Below are positions 16,476 to 25,719 of a stretch of 64,000 bases of DNA, in pieces. How positions within the stretch are numbered: position 1 is the first letter of the stretch; every line of letters starts with the position of its first letter. The DNA is from Modestobacter sp. Leaf380 (lineage in GTDB: Bacteria; Actinomycetota; Actinomycetes; Mycobacteriales; Geodermatophilaceae): positions 64,613 through 128,612 of the forward strand of contig NZ_LMQC01000023.1 in assembly GCF_001424485.1 (NCBI RefSeq). The letters run 5' to 3'. The notes under the pieces are model-generated. The model had not been told where the DNA came from. It saw only the letters and a list, made by a program, of their open reading frames with translations, and made no database searches. The position numbers and the translations under genes are program-made.

Positions 16476-18227
16476 TCAGGTCGGGTCGGGGTCGTTGGCA
16501 CCCTGTCGGGCGCCGGTGCCCTCGAGCAGTTCACTGGCGTAGGGCCCGTGCTTCTTGCCCGCGTGCGCCTCCTCCTGGAGCCGTCGCTGCAGGTGCGGGT
16601 AGTGCAGCTCGAACGCCGGCCGCTCGGAGCGGATCCGCGGGATCTCGATGAAGTTGTGCCGCGGCGGCGGGGAGGACGTGGCCCACTCCAGCGAGTTGCC
16701 GTGGCCCCACGGGTCATCGCGCAACGCGAGCTGCCCGAACTTCCAGGAGTGCACCACGTTGTAGAGGAACGGGATGGTCGAGGCACCCAGGATGAAAGAC
16801 CCGACCGTGGAGATCGTGTTCAGCGTGGTGAAGTTGTCACTGGCCAGGTAATCGGCATACCGGCGCGGCATCCCCTGTGAACCCAGCCAGTGCTGGACCA
16901 GGAACGTGGCGTGGAACCCGATGAACGTCAGCCAGAAGTGCAGCTTGCCCAACCGCTCGTCCATCATCCGGCCGCACATCTTGGGGAACCAGAAGTAGAT
17001 GCCGGCGTAGGCGGCGAACACCACGGTGCCGAAGACCACGTAGTGGAAGTGCGCGACCACGAAGTAGGAGTCGTTGAGCTGCCAGTCCAGGGGCGGGGAG
17101 GCCAGCAGCACGCCGGTGAGCCCACCCAGGAGGAAGGTGACCAGGAAGCCGACGGAGAACAGCATCGGGGCCTCGAAGGTCAGCTGCCCCCGCCACATGG
17201 TGCCGATCCAGTTGAAGAACTTGATCCCGGTGGGCACCGCGATCAGGTAGGTCAAGAAGCTGAAGAACGGCAGCAGCACCGCGCCGGTGGCGAACATGTG
17301 GTGCGCCCACACGGTCAGCGACAGGGCGCCGATGGCGATGATCGCGAAGATCATGCCCTTGTAACCGAACAGCGGCTTGCGGCTGAACACCGGGATGATC
17401 TCGGAGATGATCCCGAAGAACGGCAACGCGATGATGTAGACCTCGGGATGGCCGAAGAACCAGAACAGGTGCTGCCACAGCATCGGCCCGCCGTTGGCGG
17501 CCGAGAAGATCAACGCACCGAGATGCCGGTCGGCCAGCAGCGCAAACAAGGCTGCGGTGAGGATCGGGAAGGCCAGCAGGATGAGCACGCTGGTGATGAG
17601 GGAAGACCACACGAAGATGGGCATCCGGAACATCGTCATCCCCGGCGCCCGCAGGCAGACGATGGTGCTGATGAAGTTGACCGCACCCAGGATCGTGCCC
17701 AGGCCCGACACGGCCAGCCCCGCGATCCACAGGTCGGCGCCGGCGCCCGGTGAGTTGGTGGCATCAGAAAGCGGGCTGTAGGCATACCACCCGAAGTCTG
17801 CTGCCCCACCAGGAGTCAGGAACCCCGACATAGCGATCAACCCGCCAAAGAGGAACAGCCAGTAGGAGAAGGCGTTCAAGCGGGGGAACGCGACGTCGGG
17901 CGCGCCGATCTGCAGCGGCAGGATCAGGTTGGCAAACGCGAAGAACAGCGGCGTCGCGAAGAACAGCAACATCACGGTGCCGTGCATGGTGAACAGCTGG
18001 TTGTACTGCTCGTTGGACAGGTACTGCAGCCCGGGGCGGGCCAGTTCACCGCGCATGAGCATGGCCATCAGGCCACCGACCATGAACCAGGTGAACGACG
18101 TGATCATGTACATCACGCCGATCTTCTTGTGGTCGGTCGTGCGCAGCAGATCCGCCAGTCGGGAGCCCTTGCCCTCCGGCATCGGGGGGCTGGGTCGACT
18201 GATGATCTGCACCGGCGCGATGGTCAC
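16476..18227 (-). CDS. ctaD: Cytochrome c oxidase subunit I
   Basis: 583 residues, about 12 membrane helices. Heme-copper oxidase motifs are complete: [12 protein letters not shown] (low-spin heme His), [11 protein letters not shown] (CuB His with cross-linked Tyr), [10 protein letters not shown] (CuB His pair) and HFHYVVFG (heme a/a3 His pair). Start GTG 18227 has GAGAGAGG upstream; a longer frame to 18407 would cross the BlaI operator. No subunit II, III or cytochrome c gene is present here, so the protein probably replaces or supplements the chromosomal subunit I. Divergent from blaI with a shared operator. Confidence 0.95.
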   Translation of the reverse strand: MTIAPVQIISRPSPPMPEGKGSRLADLLRTTDHKKIGVMYMITSFTWFMVGGLMAMLMRGELARPGLQYLSNEQYNQLFTMHGTVMLLFFATPLFFAFANLILPLQIGAPDVAFPRLNAFSYWLFLFGGLIAMSGFLTPGGAADFGWYAYSPLSDATNSPGAGADLWIAGLAVSGLGTILGAVNFISTIVCLRAPGMTMFRMPIFVWSSLITSVLILLAFPILTAALFALLADRHLGALIFSAANGGPMLWQHLFWFFGHPEVYIIALPFFGIISEIIPVFSRKPLFGYKGMIFAIIAIGALSLTVWAHHMFATGAVLLPFFSFLTYLIAVPTGIKFFNWIGTMWRGQLTFEAPMLFSVGFLVTFLLGGLTGVLLASPPLDWQLNDSYFVVAHFHYVVFGTVVFAAYAGIYFWFPKMCGRMMDERLGKLHFWLTFIGFHATFLVQHWLGSQGMPRRYADYLASDNFTTLNTISTVGSFILGASTIPFLYNVVHSWKFGQLALRDDPWGHGNSLEWATSSPPPRHNFIEIPRIRSERPAFELHYPHLQRRLQEEAHAGKKHGPYASELLEGTGARQGANDPDPT

Positions 18228-18285
18228 GGCGACCTCTCTCCACAGCTCTGGCCGCACCGAGCGGGGCGGCCACGGGTCTCCCCGT

Positions 18286-18304
18286 CTGCTAGGCAGCGTA
18301 GTAG
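18286..18304. promoter_or_regulatory. BlaI-type operator 3 (ctaD/blaI divergent region)
   Basis: CTGCTA-GGCAGCG-TAGTAG, one mismatch from a perfect dyad, between divergent ctaD and blaI. It fits autoregulation of blaI together with control of ctaD. Confidence 0.7.
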
Positions 18305-18475
18305 ATGTGTCAGGTGCCCGACGCGCGCCGTCAGGCACGGCGCGAGAGCGAGGTCGTCGCCCGGTACCGACCGACAGGGCAGGATGAGGACGTCGTCCCG
18401 GCCGCACACCCTGGTCACCGACCGTGCCGCCCCGGGGACCGACCGCTGGACCGACAACGATCTGCAGGGAGACAC

Positions 18476-18850
18476 GTGCGCCCGTTCGGAGACCTCGAGG
18501 CCGCGATCATGCAGGTGCTGTGGGACCGCGGGGAGCCGGCGACGGTCCGCGACGTCCTGGGTTCCCTGCAGACACCCAAGACCCTGGCCTACACGACGGT
18601 CATGACCGTGTTGGACAACCTGCACCGCAAGAACGAGGTGACCCGGGAGATGCACGGGCGGGCCTGGAGCTACAGACCCCTGCGGTCTCGGGCCGAGCAC
18701 TCAGCGGCCCTGCTGCAGGGTGTGCTGCAAGACGCCGGGGACCCGGGGGCCGTGCTGATGCACTTCGTCGCCGACCTCGACCCCGCGGTCGTCACGCAGC
18801 TGCAGCAGGCTGTTCGGGCCGCACAGACCGAGAAGGACACTCCGGCGTGA
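18476..18850 (+). CDS. blaI: BlaI/MecI/CopY-family transcriptional repressor
   Basis: 124 residues, the usual BlaI length. Winged-helix domain [24 protein letters not shown]...[19 protein letters not shown] matches the BlaI/MecI N-terminal HTH, followed by a helical dimerisation domain. Start GTG 18476 follows AGGGAGA. Members bind dyads as dimers and release DNA when cleaved by a BlaR1-type protease, or on Cu binding in CopY. No CopY-type C-terminal CxC pair is present, so a protease-released mechanism is more likely. The stop overlaps the next gene (GTGA). Six matching dyads nearby suggest its regulon. Confidence 0.92.
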   Translation: MRPFGDLEAAIMQVLWDRGEPATVRDVLGSLQTPKTLAYTTVMTVLDNLHRKNEVTREMHGRAWSYRPLRSRAEHSAALLQGVLQDAGDPGAVLMHFVADLDPAVVTQLQQAVRAAQTEKDTPA

Positions 18851-19806
18851 CCGCCACCTGGATCCTGGGTGCAGCGGGTGTGGCTCTCCTGCTGCTGGGG
18901 CCTCGCCTGCGCCACGCGGGGTGGGTGGAGAGGTCCCCGAAGCTGGCGATCGGGCTGTGGCAGGCCTTGTGCCTGTCGGCAGTGGCCGTGCCGGTCCTGA
19001 TGGGACTGACATTGTTGGTCCCGGCCACTGTTTGGGTCACCGACATCGCCGGGTGGGTGCACGCCTGCGCTCAGAGCATCCAGGACGCCTACGGCTTCCA
19101 CGGCGATTCCCTGGAGCCGGCGATCGGGCTGCTGATCAGCGCCGCGACGGTGGCGTGGACGGTGGGATGGGTGACCGTGGAGGCCATCGGGGCGCACCGG
19201 GACCGGCGGCGGGTCCGAGACTCCCTGGCCCTGATCAGTGCCGCGGACCCCCGGCTGGGCGTGCACGTGGTGCAGGCCGCAGCCCCAGCCGCTTTCTGTG
19301 TGCCCGGCCGCTCGGCGCAGGTCGTCATCACTTCAGGGGCGCTGGAGGTTCTGACCCCCGCCGAGCTGGCCGGGGTGTTGGCCCACGAACGGGCGCACCT
19401 CAATGCCCGTCACCACATCGCCGTGGTGCTCTCCCAGTCCTTGCAGCGCGCCTTCCCGCACGTGGGACTCTTCGCCACCGCCACCGCCCAGACTCGTCGG
19501 TTGATCGAGATGGCTGCCGATGACAGCGCCGTCCAGCGGGTCGACCGCCTCAGCGTTGCCTCAGCGATCGTCCGTCTGGCCTCGATGCAGGCTCCCGGCG
19601 CCGCATTCGCCATGGCCGGGGGAGCCGCCACCCACGCCACCACCGCCCGGGTGGGCCGTCTGCTCGCCCCAGCCCTTCCGCTGGAACGGGGACGCCAGGG
19701 CATGGTGCTGGTCGGCGTCGCTGCCCTGGTCGGCGTTCCACTGCTGGTGACCGTGGCCCCGACCGTCGTGGCGGCACTCAATCACCTGTGCGCCGTGTCG
19801 TTCTGA
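18847..19806 (+). CDS. M56 (BlaR1-like) membrane metallopeptidase
   Basis: 319 residues. Three membrane segments before a cytosolic zinc protease domain with HERAH (HExxH, about residue 180) and a downstream EMAADDSA that can supply the third ligand, then a C-terminal membrane segment. This is the protease half of BlaR1; there is no penicillin-binding sensor domain, so the signal must be sensed by the membrane part or by a partner. Coupled by GTGA to blaI, the usual repressor-protease pair. Expected role: cleave BlaI on envelope or copper stress (inference). Confidence 0.85.
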   Translation: MTATWILGAAGVALLLLGPRLRHAGWVERSPKLAIGLWQALCLSAVAVPVLMGLTLLVPATVWVTDIAGWVHACAQSIQDAYGFHGDSLEPAIGLLISAATVAWTVGWVTVEAIGAHRDRRRVRDSLALISAADPRLGVHVVQAAAPAAFCVPGRSAQVVITSGALEVLTPAELAGVLAHERAHLNARHHIAVVLSQSLQRAFPHVGLFATATAQTRRLIEMAADDSAVQRVDRLSVASAIVRLASMQAPGAAFAMAGGAATHATTARVGRLLAPALPLERGRQGMVLVGVAALVGVPLLVTVAPTVVAALNHLCAVSF

Positions 19807-19837
19807 TCTCGACTGCCATTTGCTGCCCCACCCGCTC

Positions 19838-19856
19838 CTACTAAGGCTGTTAGTCG
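19838..19856. promoter_or_regulatory. BlaI-type operator 4 before cupredoxin gene
   Basis: CTACTA-AGGCTGT-TAGTCG, 21 bases before the ATG of the cupredoxin gene. Confidence 0.65.
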
Positions 19857-19876
19857 CAGATGGTTGAGTGGGGGGC

Positions 19877-20378
19877 ATGGCCACCACCAGCGGGACAGGA
19901 CCACTGGGCGCCACCGTCGGGTTGCCCCTGACTCGCCGCGGGTTCCTGGCAGCGGTTGCCCTCGGTTCCAGTGCCCCCCCTGCTGGGTGCTTGCTCGGGA
20001 GGCGGTGATGCACCCGCCGGTTCCTCGGTCAGCGGCGGCAGCGCCTCTGGTCCAGCCGCGGTGACCACCGCAGTCGACGGGACCCAGGAAGTGAAATTGG
20101 TCGTCAACGACGACTTCGTGTTCCTCCCCGACGCCTTCACGGTCGCACCGGGACCCGTACGGCTCACCCTGTCCAGCCAAGCGACCCAGATGACCCACAA
20201 CTTCCTCTTCAGCGCAGGCCAGGGGCCCGCCGCCATCACCGAGGAGATCCCGATCCTCGGGCCAGGTGATGAGGCCACCATCGACTTCGAGGTCACCGCC
20301 CCTGGCAATTACCCCTTTGAATGCTCCTTCCACCTGGCCCTCGGCCAGGTGGGGACCATGACGGTGACATCCGGCTGA
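19877..20378 (+). pseudogene. Tat-secreted cupredoxin lipoprotein with a frameshift in a C7 tract
   Basis: The ATG at 19877 opens a Tat-like leader (LTRRGFLAAVALGSSA). At the run of seven C (19974-19980) the frame is broken; removing one C restores the leader directly into the lipobox PLLGACSGGG and the cupredoxin domain in the other frame. The domain (to 20378) has the type 1 copper ligands His (MTHNF), Cys and His (FECSFH) and Met (VGTM). About 166 residues when repaired. Likely an electron-transfer or copper-binding lipoprotein. The shift may be a real inactivation, phase variation or a sequencing error in the homopolymer. Confidence 0.8.
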
Positions 20379-20419
20379 GCCGCCAACAACAGCGGCGGCG
20401 GCGGCGGCAGGACCCTTTT
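20379..20419 (+). terminator. Possible terminator after cupredoxin gene
   Basis: GCCGCC (20379-20384) can pair with GGCGGC in the following repeat, and a CTTTTTC run follows. The stem is weak and its exact pairing uncertain. The gap to 20563 holds nothing else recognisable apart from a CTACTA half site near 20532. Confidence 0.3.
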
Positions 20420-20562
20420 TCACGGGTCAGAGCACCACCCGCACGGACCTGGCCTCACTGGGAGGCACCCGGAAGGTCAGCTTTGCCAAAATGGCCCGGG
20501 CAGGTGCCGAACCGGGTCCTTGTCGGCCACCTACTAGCGGGTGAACTCGTCGAACTGCGTGC

Positions 20563-21309
20563 TCACAGCTGCACTCCGCGCTCGGCCAGCCACTGCGCCG
20601 GGTCCAAGCGTGGTCCGTTCATGCCGCCCTGGTGGACCTCGAAGTGCAGGTGCGGCCCGGTCGACTGACCCCGATTGCCCAGCAGGGCGATCGGGTCTCC
20701 GGCGGCCACGATGTCACCGGCCCGCACCTGGATGGTCTCCATGTGGCCGTAGACGGTGACGTCGCCGTTGGGGTGCTGGATGTAGACGGCGAGCCCAAAC
20801 CCGCTGGCCGTCCCGGCCCGCACCACCACACCATCGGCGGCCGCGACCTCTTGAGTCAGCATGGGAGCCCCGAAGTCCAACCCGTTGTGTGTCGTTCCCC
20901 ATCGGGCACCGAAACTGCTGGTCAGCACGCCCTGAACCGGAAGCACGGCCTGTGGTCGCTCCCGCTCGACGCGCTCTGCACGCGAGGCCGCCAGGAGCTC
21001 CAACCGGGCGGCGGCCTCGCTCTGGCTGATCTGGGCCTGAGCCTGGGCCTGGGCGAAGACCTCGGAATCCGCGTCCGCGCTGTCCCCGCTGAGCTCCAAG
21101 GCGGCAGCCACGCTGGTCCCGCCGTCCGGCAAGGCTTCCACCCCGCGACCGGACCAGGGGGCTGCTCCGATGGCGGCCAGGAGAGCGCCGGTGATCAGGG
21201 CGCCGAGAAGGGCCTGTGGTCGTCCATGGATGACCTTGCGACCTACGTTCAGACGAGGAGTTGCCTGGGCCTGCGGTGCCGCCACGGCATTGTCTGGGGC
21301 GTGTTTCAC
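20563..21309 (-). CDS. Secreted M23 (LytM) peptidase, short form, copy 3
   Basis: 248 residues. An N-terminal membrane/signal segment (ALLGALITGALLAAIGAAP), a short Gln/Ala helix rather than a long coiled coil, then the M23 domain with HNGLDFGAP and GPHLHFEVH. It shares the GFGLAVYIQH and LLGNRGQSTGPHLH blocks with copies 1 and 2. GTG 21309 is chosen because it puts the hydrophobic segment near the N-terminus. A degenerate BlaI-type dyad lies 84 bases upstream, shared with the divergent ctaG. Confidence 0.87.
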   Translation of the reverse strand: MKHAPDNAVAAPQAQATPRLNVGRKVIHGRPQALLGALITGALLAAIGAAPWSGRGVEALPDGGTSVAAALELSGDSADADSEVFAQAQAQAQISQSEAAARLELLAASRAERVERERPQAVLPVQGVLTSSFGARWGTTHNGLDFGAPMLTQEVAAADGVVVRAGTASGFGLAVYIQHPNGDVTVYGHMETIQVRAGDIVAAGDPIALLGNRGQSTGPHLHFEVHQGGMNGPRLDPAQWLAERGVQL

Positions 21310-21392
21310 CTGCAGTAACCCCTTACCTGGTGTCCGGTCGCACTGGCGCGCCGTGCGATCCGGTCGGTCGTCGCAGCGGGGACCGCGGTCAT

Positions 21393-21411
21393 CTACGATC
21401 CCGCATAGGAG
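21393..21411. promoter_or_regulatory. BlaI-type operator 5 (M23 copy 3 / ctaG divergent region)
   Basis: CTACGA-TCCCGCA-TAGGAG, two changes from the perfect dyad, between the divergent M23 gene and ctaG. Confidence 0.55.
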
Positions 21412-21475
21412 ACTATGAGTCGAGCGGGTGCCCGCCCCGGAGGCGGACCGCGACACACTGGCGGCAGGAGTAGAT

Positions 21476-22468
21476 GTGGGTGCAGATCACAGCGGCGTGA
21501 TGTGGATGCCCACCCAGCCGCCGACCTTGGCCCGCCTCATGGCCATCCAGCTGGACTGGACATCGGTCATTCCCGCTCTGGCTGTTCTGGCGCTGGCGCT
21601 GTACCTGCTGGGTGTCATCCGGCTGCGGCGCTCGGGCGTCGGCTGGGCCTGGCACCGGACAATGACGTTCACCCTGGGTGTGCTCAGCGTCTTGGCCGTG
21701 ACCGCGACAGGGGTCCAGGGCTACGGCATGGTGTTGTTCAGCATCCACATGAGCCAGCACATGGTGCTGTCCATGGTCTCCCCCATCCTGTTGCTGCTGG
21801 GGGCGCCGGTGACCTTGGCGTTGCGCACCCTGCCTCGGGGGCACGAGCGGGCGGGGGCGTCCCGCCGGTGGCTCCTGGTGGCGCTGCACAGCCGGTTCGC
21901 GGCCGTCGTGTCACACCCGGGCTTCACGATGCCGTTGTTCATCGCGTCGCTGTACGGCATCTACTTCACCCCGCTGGTGGACCTGATGATGGAGAACGCC
22001 GTCGGTCACATCGTGATGCTGGGTCATTTCCTGGTCACCGGGTTGCTGTTCTTCGGAGGGGTGCTGGCCGTGGACCCGTGGCCACACTCCTCCCGTCATC
22101 CGGTGCGGATGCTCGAGCTGCTGCTCCCAATGCCCATGCACGCCTTCTTCGGCGTCGCGATCATGATGGCCAGCACCCCCCTGGTTCGGATCTTCAGTGA
22201 CCCCCCTGCTGCCTGGGACATCGACCCGATGGCCGACCAGTCCACCGCCGGCAGCCTCACCTGGGTGTTCGGCGAACTGCCCACCATCCTGGTGCTGGGC
22301 GTGGTGTTCTTCTCCTGGGTGGCATCAGATGAGCGCCGCAACCGGGCCGCTGACCGAGCCGAGGCCCGCTCGGGGGACCTGGACCTGGCCGCCTACAACG
22401 CTCACCTGGCCCAGTTGGCCCAACAGTCGGCGCGCTCCCCCGGTACTGACGCCGTGCCCTCCCGGTGA
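21476..22468 (+). CDS. ctaG: CtaG-family cytochrome c oxidase assembly protein
   Basis: 330 residues with about seven membrane segments. The HMSQHM motif, plus MHAFFGVAIMMASTPL and LVDLMMENAVGH, match caa3_CtaG, which delivers copper to oxidase subunits. Start GTG 21476 has AGGAG five bases upstream; in-frame alternatives are GTG 21428 and ATG 21500. Its stop overlaps the lnt start (GTGA), opening a ctaG-lnt-ccsB operon. Confidence 0.88.
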   Translation: MGADHSGVMWMPTQPPTLARLMAIQLDWTSVIPALAVLALALYLLGVIRLRRSGVGWAWHRTMTFTLGVLSVLAVTATGVQGYGMVLFSIHMSQHMVLSMVSPILLLLGAPVTLALRTLPRGHERAGASRRWLLVALHSRFAAVVSHPGFTMPLFIASLYGIYFTPLVDLMMENAVGHIVMLGHFLVTGLLFFGGVLAVDPWPHSSRHPVRMLELLLPMPMHAFFGVAIMMASTPLVRIFSDPPAAWDIDPMADQSTAGSLTWVFGELPTILVLGVVFFSWVASDERRNRAADRAEARSGDLDLAAYNAHLAQLAQQSARSPGTDAVPSR

Positions 22469-24198
22469 CCGGGGCGCCAGCCCTACTGGGCCGAGATTCG
22501 ACAGCCCCCGCCCCAGGTGCTCCCCGGTGGAGAAGTCCAACCAGGACAGGCGCGCTCGCCGGGCTGGCCGTGGCGGGCGCCGGCGGGGCGCTGCTGTGGC
22601 TGGCCTTCCCCTCCTGGAACCTGTGGCCGTTGGCCCTGCTGGCCCCGGCGATGCTGTCGTGGGCCACCCACCGGCGTTCACCCTGGCAGGGCGCCGTCCT
22701 GGGCATGGTCTTCGGTCTGGCGTTCATGCTGCCGCTGCTGAGCTGGGCTGGGGTGTTCGTCGGCGCTGTTCCCTGGGTGGCTCTGGCCGTGTCCCAAGCC
22801 CTGTTCTACGCCGCTCTGGGCGCAGGATGCGCTGCCCTGAGCAGGCTTCCGGGCGCAGCGTGGTGGTCGGCATGTCTGTGGGTCGCCGTGGAGGCTGCCC
22901 GGTCGCGATGGCCCTTCGGTGGGTTGCCGTGGGGACGGTTGGCCTTCAGTCAGGCCGACTCCCCACTGGCCCAGCTCGCCGCCGTGGGTGGGGTACCGCT
23001 GGTGAGCTTCGCGGTCGCGCTGACCGGCACGCAGATCGCTGCGGTGATGGTCAGCCGCAGCCAGCCACGGCCCTCACCCGACCGCAGCGCGTGGCCCCGC
23101 GGTGGGCCGGCACTGCTGTCGGCCATGCTCCCGATGCTGGTCAGCGTCCCCCTGTGGGCCTCGGCATTCCATCTCAGTCCGGCCTCCTCCACCGACACTG
23201 GGCGGGCAGTGACCGTCGCGGTCATCCAGGGCAACGTGCCCCGAGCGGGCCTGGACTTCAACGCCCAACGACGCGCGGTTCTGGACAACCACGTCCAGGC
23301 CACCCTCGACCTGGCTGCAGCTGTGGACGCAGGGACCGAGCCAGCCCCCCGGTTGGTCATCTGGCCGGAGAACAGCTCCGACATCGACCCCCTGACCAAC
23401 CCCGACGCGGCCGCCCACATCACTCAGGCGGCCCAGGCGATCGGTGTGCCCATCCTCATCGGGGCGGTCCTGGAAGGACCGGGGGAGAACCTCACCAACG
23501 CCGGCATCGTCTGGGACCCCGTCACTGGGCCGGGACAGCAGTACGCCAAGCGCCACCCGGTGCCCTTCGGGGAGTACATGCCCGCCCGGTCGTTCTTCCG
23601 GCTCTTCAGCGACCAGGTCGACCTACTCGAGCGGGACTTCGTGGCCGGTGAGGAGGTGGGGCTGCTCGACATCGCCGGCGTACCGGTCGGGGACGTCATC
23701 TGCTTCGAGGTCGCCTACGACGGACTCGTCAGCGACGTCGTCGAGCAAGGTGCCCGGTTGCTGGTGGTGCAGACCAACAACGCGACCTTCGGGTTCACCG
23801 ATGAGAGCCCTCAGCAGCTCGCGATGAGTCGCCTACGGGCCATCGAGCACGACCGGACGGTCATCGTGTCCGCGACCAGTGGCCTGTCCGCGGTCATCGA
23901 CCCCGACGGCACGGTGGTCGATGAGTCCGAGCTGTTCCGACCGTGGCAGTTCGTCGGCCCGGTCACCCTTGCTGAGAGCACCACGCTGGCCACCCGTGTG
24001 GGTGCGGCCCCCGAGGCGGCACTGAGCCTGGCTGCCCTGGCAGCACTCGTCGCGGCGACCCGGCCCGCTGTGCGGAGACGGCGCACAGCTCACGCCGCTG
24101 CCCCCGCGACTTCTCCCGCTCTTTCTCCTGCTGCTGGCGACCCCGATCGCACCGCTCAGCTCCCCCACCGACGACCCCGAGGACACCTGATTCGATGA
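22465..24198 (+). CDS. lnt: Apolipoprotein N-acyltransferase
   Basis: 577 residues. Six or so N-terminal membrane helices, then a nitrilase-like domain starting near VAVIQGNVP. The catalytic Glu-Lys-Cys triad is in WPEN, YAKRHPVPFGEYMP and GDVICFEVAYDG. It N-acylates lipoproteins already processed by LspA. Coupled to ctaG upstream (GTGA) and ccsB downstream (ATGA). Its place between cytochrome maturation genes and near several predicted lipoproteins suggests it serves the copper lipoproteins of the island. Confidence 0.92.
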   Translation: MTGAPALLGRDSTAPAPGAPRWRSPTRTGALAGLAVAGAGGALLWLAFPSWNLWPLALLAPAMLSWATHRRSPWQGAVLGMVFGLAFMLPLLSWAGVFVGAVPWVALAVSQALFYAALGAGCAALSRLPGAAWWSACLWVAVEAARSRWPFGGLPWGRLAFSQADSPLAQLAAVGGVPLVSFAVALTGTQIAAVMVSRSQPRPSPDRSAWPRGGPALLSAMLPMLVSVPLWASAFHLSPASSTDTGRAVTVAVIQGNVPRAGLDFNAQRRAVLDNHVQATLDLAAAVDAGTEPAPRLVIWPENSSDIDPLTNPDAAAHITQAAQAIGVPILIGAVLEGPGENLTNAGIVWDPVTGPGQQYAKRHPVPFGEYMPARSFFRLFSDQVDLLERDFVAGEEVGLLDIAGVPVGDVICFEVAYDGLVSDVVEQGARLLVVQTNNATFGFTDESPQQLAMSRLRAIEHDRTVIVSATSGLSAVIDPDGTVVDESELFRPWQFVGPVTLAESTTLATRVGAAPEAALSLAALAALVAATRPAVRRRRTAHAAAPATSPALSPAAGDPDRTAQLPHRRPRGHLIR

Positions 24199-25214
24199 GC
24201 ACCCAGACGATGGCCTCCCTGTCCGACCAGCTCTTCACGGTCTCCGTGCTCGCCTATGGCCTGGCCACCCTTGCCTTCTGCGCCCAGCTCGCGTTCGGAT
24301 CGCGGCAACGGGCCACCGCAGCCGACGCCGAGTCCCGGTCCCCGGTGCTCATCCCGGCTGGACCGAGGACGGAGCCGCCGGGACAGGGCGGTTCGCTCGC
24401 CGCCGAGCCGCCGGCCGCCGACCCGCCCTCCGCCGACTCGCCCTTCGTCCGGCCCGCACGCCGGTTCTCCTGGAGCACGCTGGCCTTGGCCCTGACGGTG
24501 CTGGGCGCGGTCGTGCAGACCGCCGTGCTCGCCTTGCGGGGTTTCGGGACCGGTCGCGCCCCGTGGGGCAACATGTACGAGTTCGGGACCGCGGCGGTGC
24601 TGATCGGTGTCCTGGCCTACCTGGTCACAGCGTTCCGGGTGCCTGCGATGCGTCACATCGGGCTTTTCGTGACCGGCCCGGTGATGGTCAGTCTGGTGCT
24701 CATCGGCTTTTTCCTCTACGCCGAGGCCGGCCCGCTGATCGCCGCTCTGCGCTCGGACTGGCTGGTCGTGCACGTCTCGGCGGCGATCATCTCCTTCGGG
24801 GTGTTCCTGGTCAGTGCCACCGCCAGCGTCTTGTTCCTGCTCCAGCGACGCCGCGAGGGACGCCCGCCCCGCGCACGGATGGGCGTGCTGGACCGGCTTC
24901 CCTCATCGGTCGCGCTGGACCGGGTAGCCCACCGGGCGGCGGTGTTCGCGTTCCCCATCTGGACGTTCGCCGTGGTCGCCGGGGCGATCTGGGCCGAGAG
25001 CGCGTGGGGCCGGTTCTGGGGTTGGGATCCCAAGGAGACGTGGGCGTTCATCTCCTGGGTGGCCTACGCCTCCTACCTGCACGCCCGCAGCACTGCGGGG
25101 TGGCGGGGTGCGCCGGCGGCGTGGATCAACCTGGTGGGCTTCGGCTCACTGGTGTTCAACTTGCTCTTTGTCAACCTCGTCTCCACCGGCCTGCACTCCT
25201 ACGGCGGTGTCTGA
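24195..25214 (+). CDS. ccsB: CcsB/ResC-type System II cytochrome c biogenesis protein
   Basis: 339 residues, about eight membrane segments. The Trp-rich heme-handling motif WGRFWGWDPKETWAFISW near the C-terminus defines the CcsA/ResC family, which moves heme to the outside and ligates it to apocytochrome c. Starts with ATGA overlap to lnt. The usual partner ResB/Ccs1 is not found in the window. Confidence 0.92.
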   Translation: MSTQTMASLSDQLFTVSVLAYGLATLAFCAQLAFGSRQRATAADAESRSPVLIPAGPRTEPPGQGGSLAAEPPAADPPSADSPFVRPARRFSWSTLALALTVLGAVVQTAVLALRGFGTGRAPWGNMYEFGTAAVLIGVLAYLVTAFRVPAMRHIGLFVTGPVMVSLVLIGFFLYAEAGPLIAALRSDWLVVHVSAAIISFGVFLVSATASVLFLLQRRREGRPPRARMGVLDRLPSSVALDRVAHRAAVFAFPIWTFAVVAGAIWAESAWGRFWGWDPKETWAFISWVAYASYLHARSTAGWRGAPAAWINLVGFGSLVFNLLFVNLVSTGLHSYGGV

Positions 25215-25719
25215 GATTCTCGGGCGCCGCCCGCGCCGCCCGCGCCGCCCGCGGCGGCGAGCGGTCGTGCTGACGGCGACCGCAGCGGCCACCGTGCTGG
25301 TGGTCGGCCTGCTGACCCGGGTGGCCACGCACGGCCACCCCGCCGAGGCCACGGTGACCCCCGGCAGCGGCCAGGCCGCTGCCGACGTGGTCGCAGGGGG
25401 GTGGTCGACGGGGTACGTCGCAGCATCCGCGGCCGTCGGCGTGGCGGTTGCCCTCCTGGTGGGGGCAGGCGTCGAAGGGCGTCGGCGGCTTCGACGTCGG
25501 CCCGAGCAGCGCACGCTGCGAACCCATCTGGGACCGCCACCCTGTGAGGTCACCCGGGTGCCCCTGCATCTGGTGACACCGACGGCCGACCCGGGCGCAG
25601 TCGACGTCGGGCGATGGTGGCCCTCAGACGAACGAAGAGCCCAGTCCGGTCGTGGCCAACCATGCTCGGGTGTAGATCATGATCGCGTCCCAGGTGCCGG
25701 TGACCAGCAGGATTCCTAG
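25207..25719 (+). CDS. Uncharacterised small membrane protein after ccsB
   Basis: 170 residues from GTG 25207, which overlaps the ccsB stop by eight bases. An Arg/Pro-rich N-terminus, two hydrophobic segments (about residues 18-36 and 70-92) and a basic tail. The last ~95 bases overlap the convergent ccdA gene and look like an antisense shadow, so the natural end may differ or a frameshift may exist. No family recognised. It occupies the place where resB might be expected but shows no resemblance. Confidence 0.45.
   Translation: MSEILGRRPRRPRRPRRRAVVLTATAAATVLVVGLLTRVATHGHPAEATVTPGSGQAAADVVAGGWSTGYVAASAAVGVAVALLVGAGVEGRRRLRRRPEQRTLRTHLGPPPCEVTRVPLHLVTPTADPGAVDVGRWWPSDERRAQSGRGQPCSGVDHDRVPGAGDQQDS

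Noticed and set aside
20526-20545. CTACTAGCGGGTG half site
   Set aside because: No right arm at the N7 spacing, and it lies at 3' ends of both neighbouring genes.
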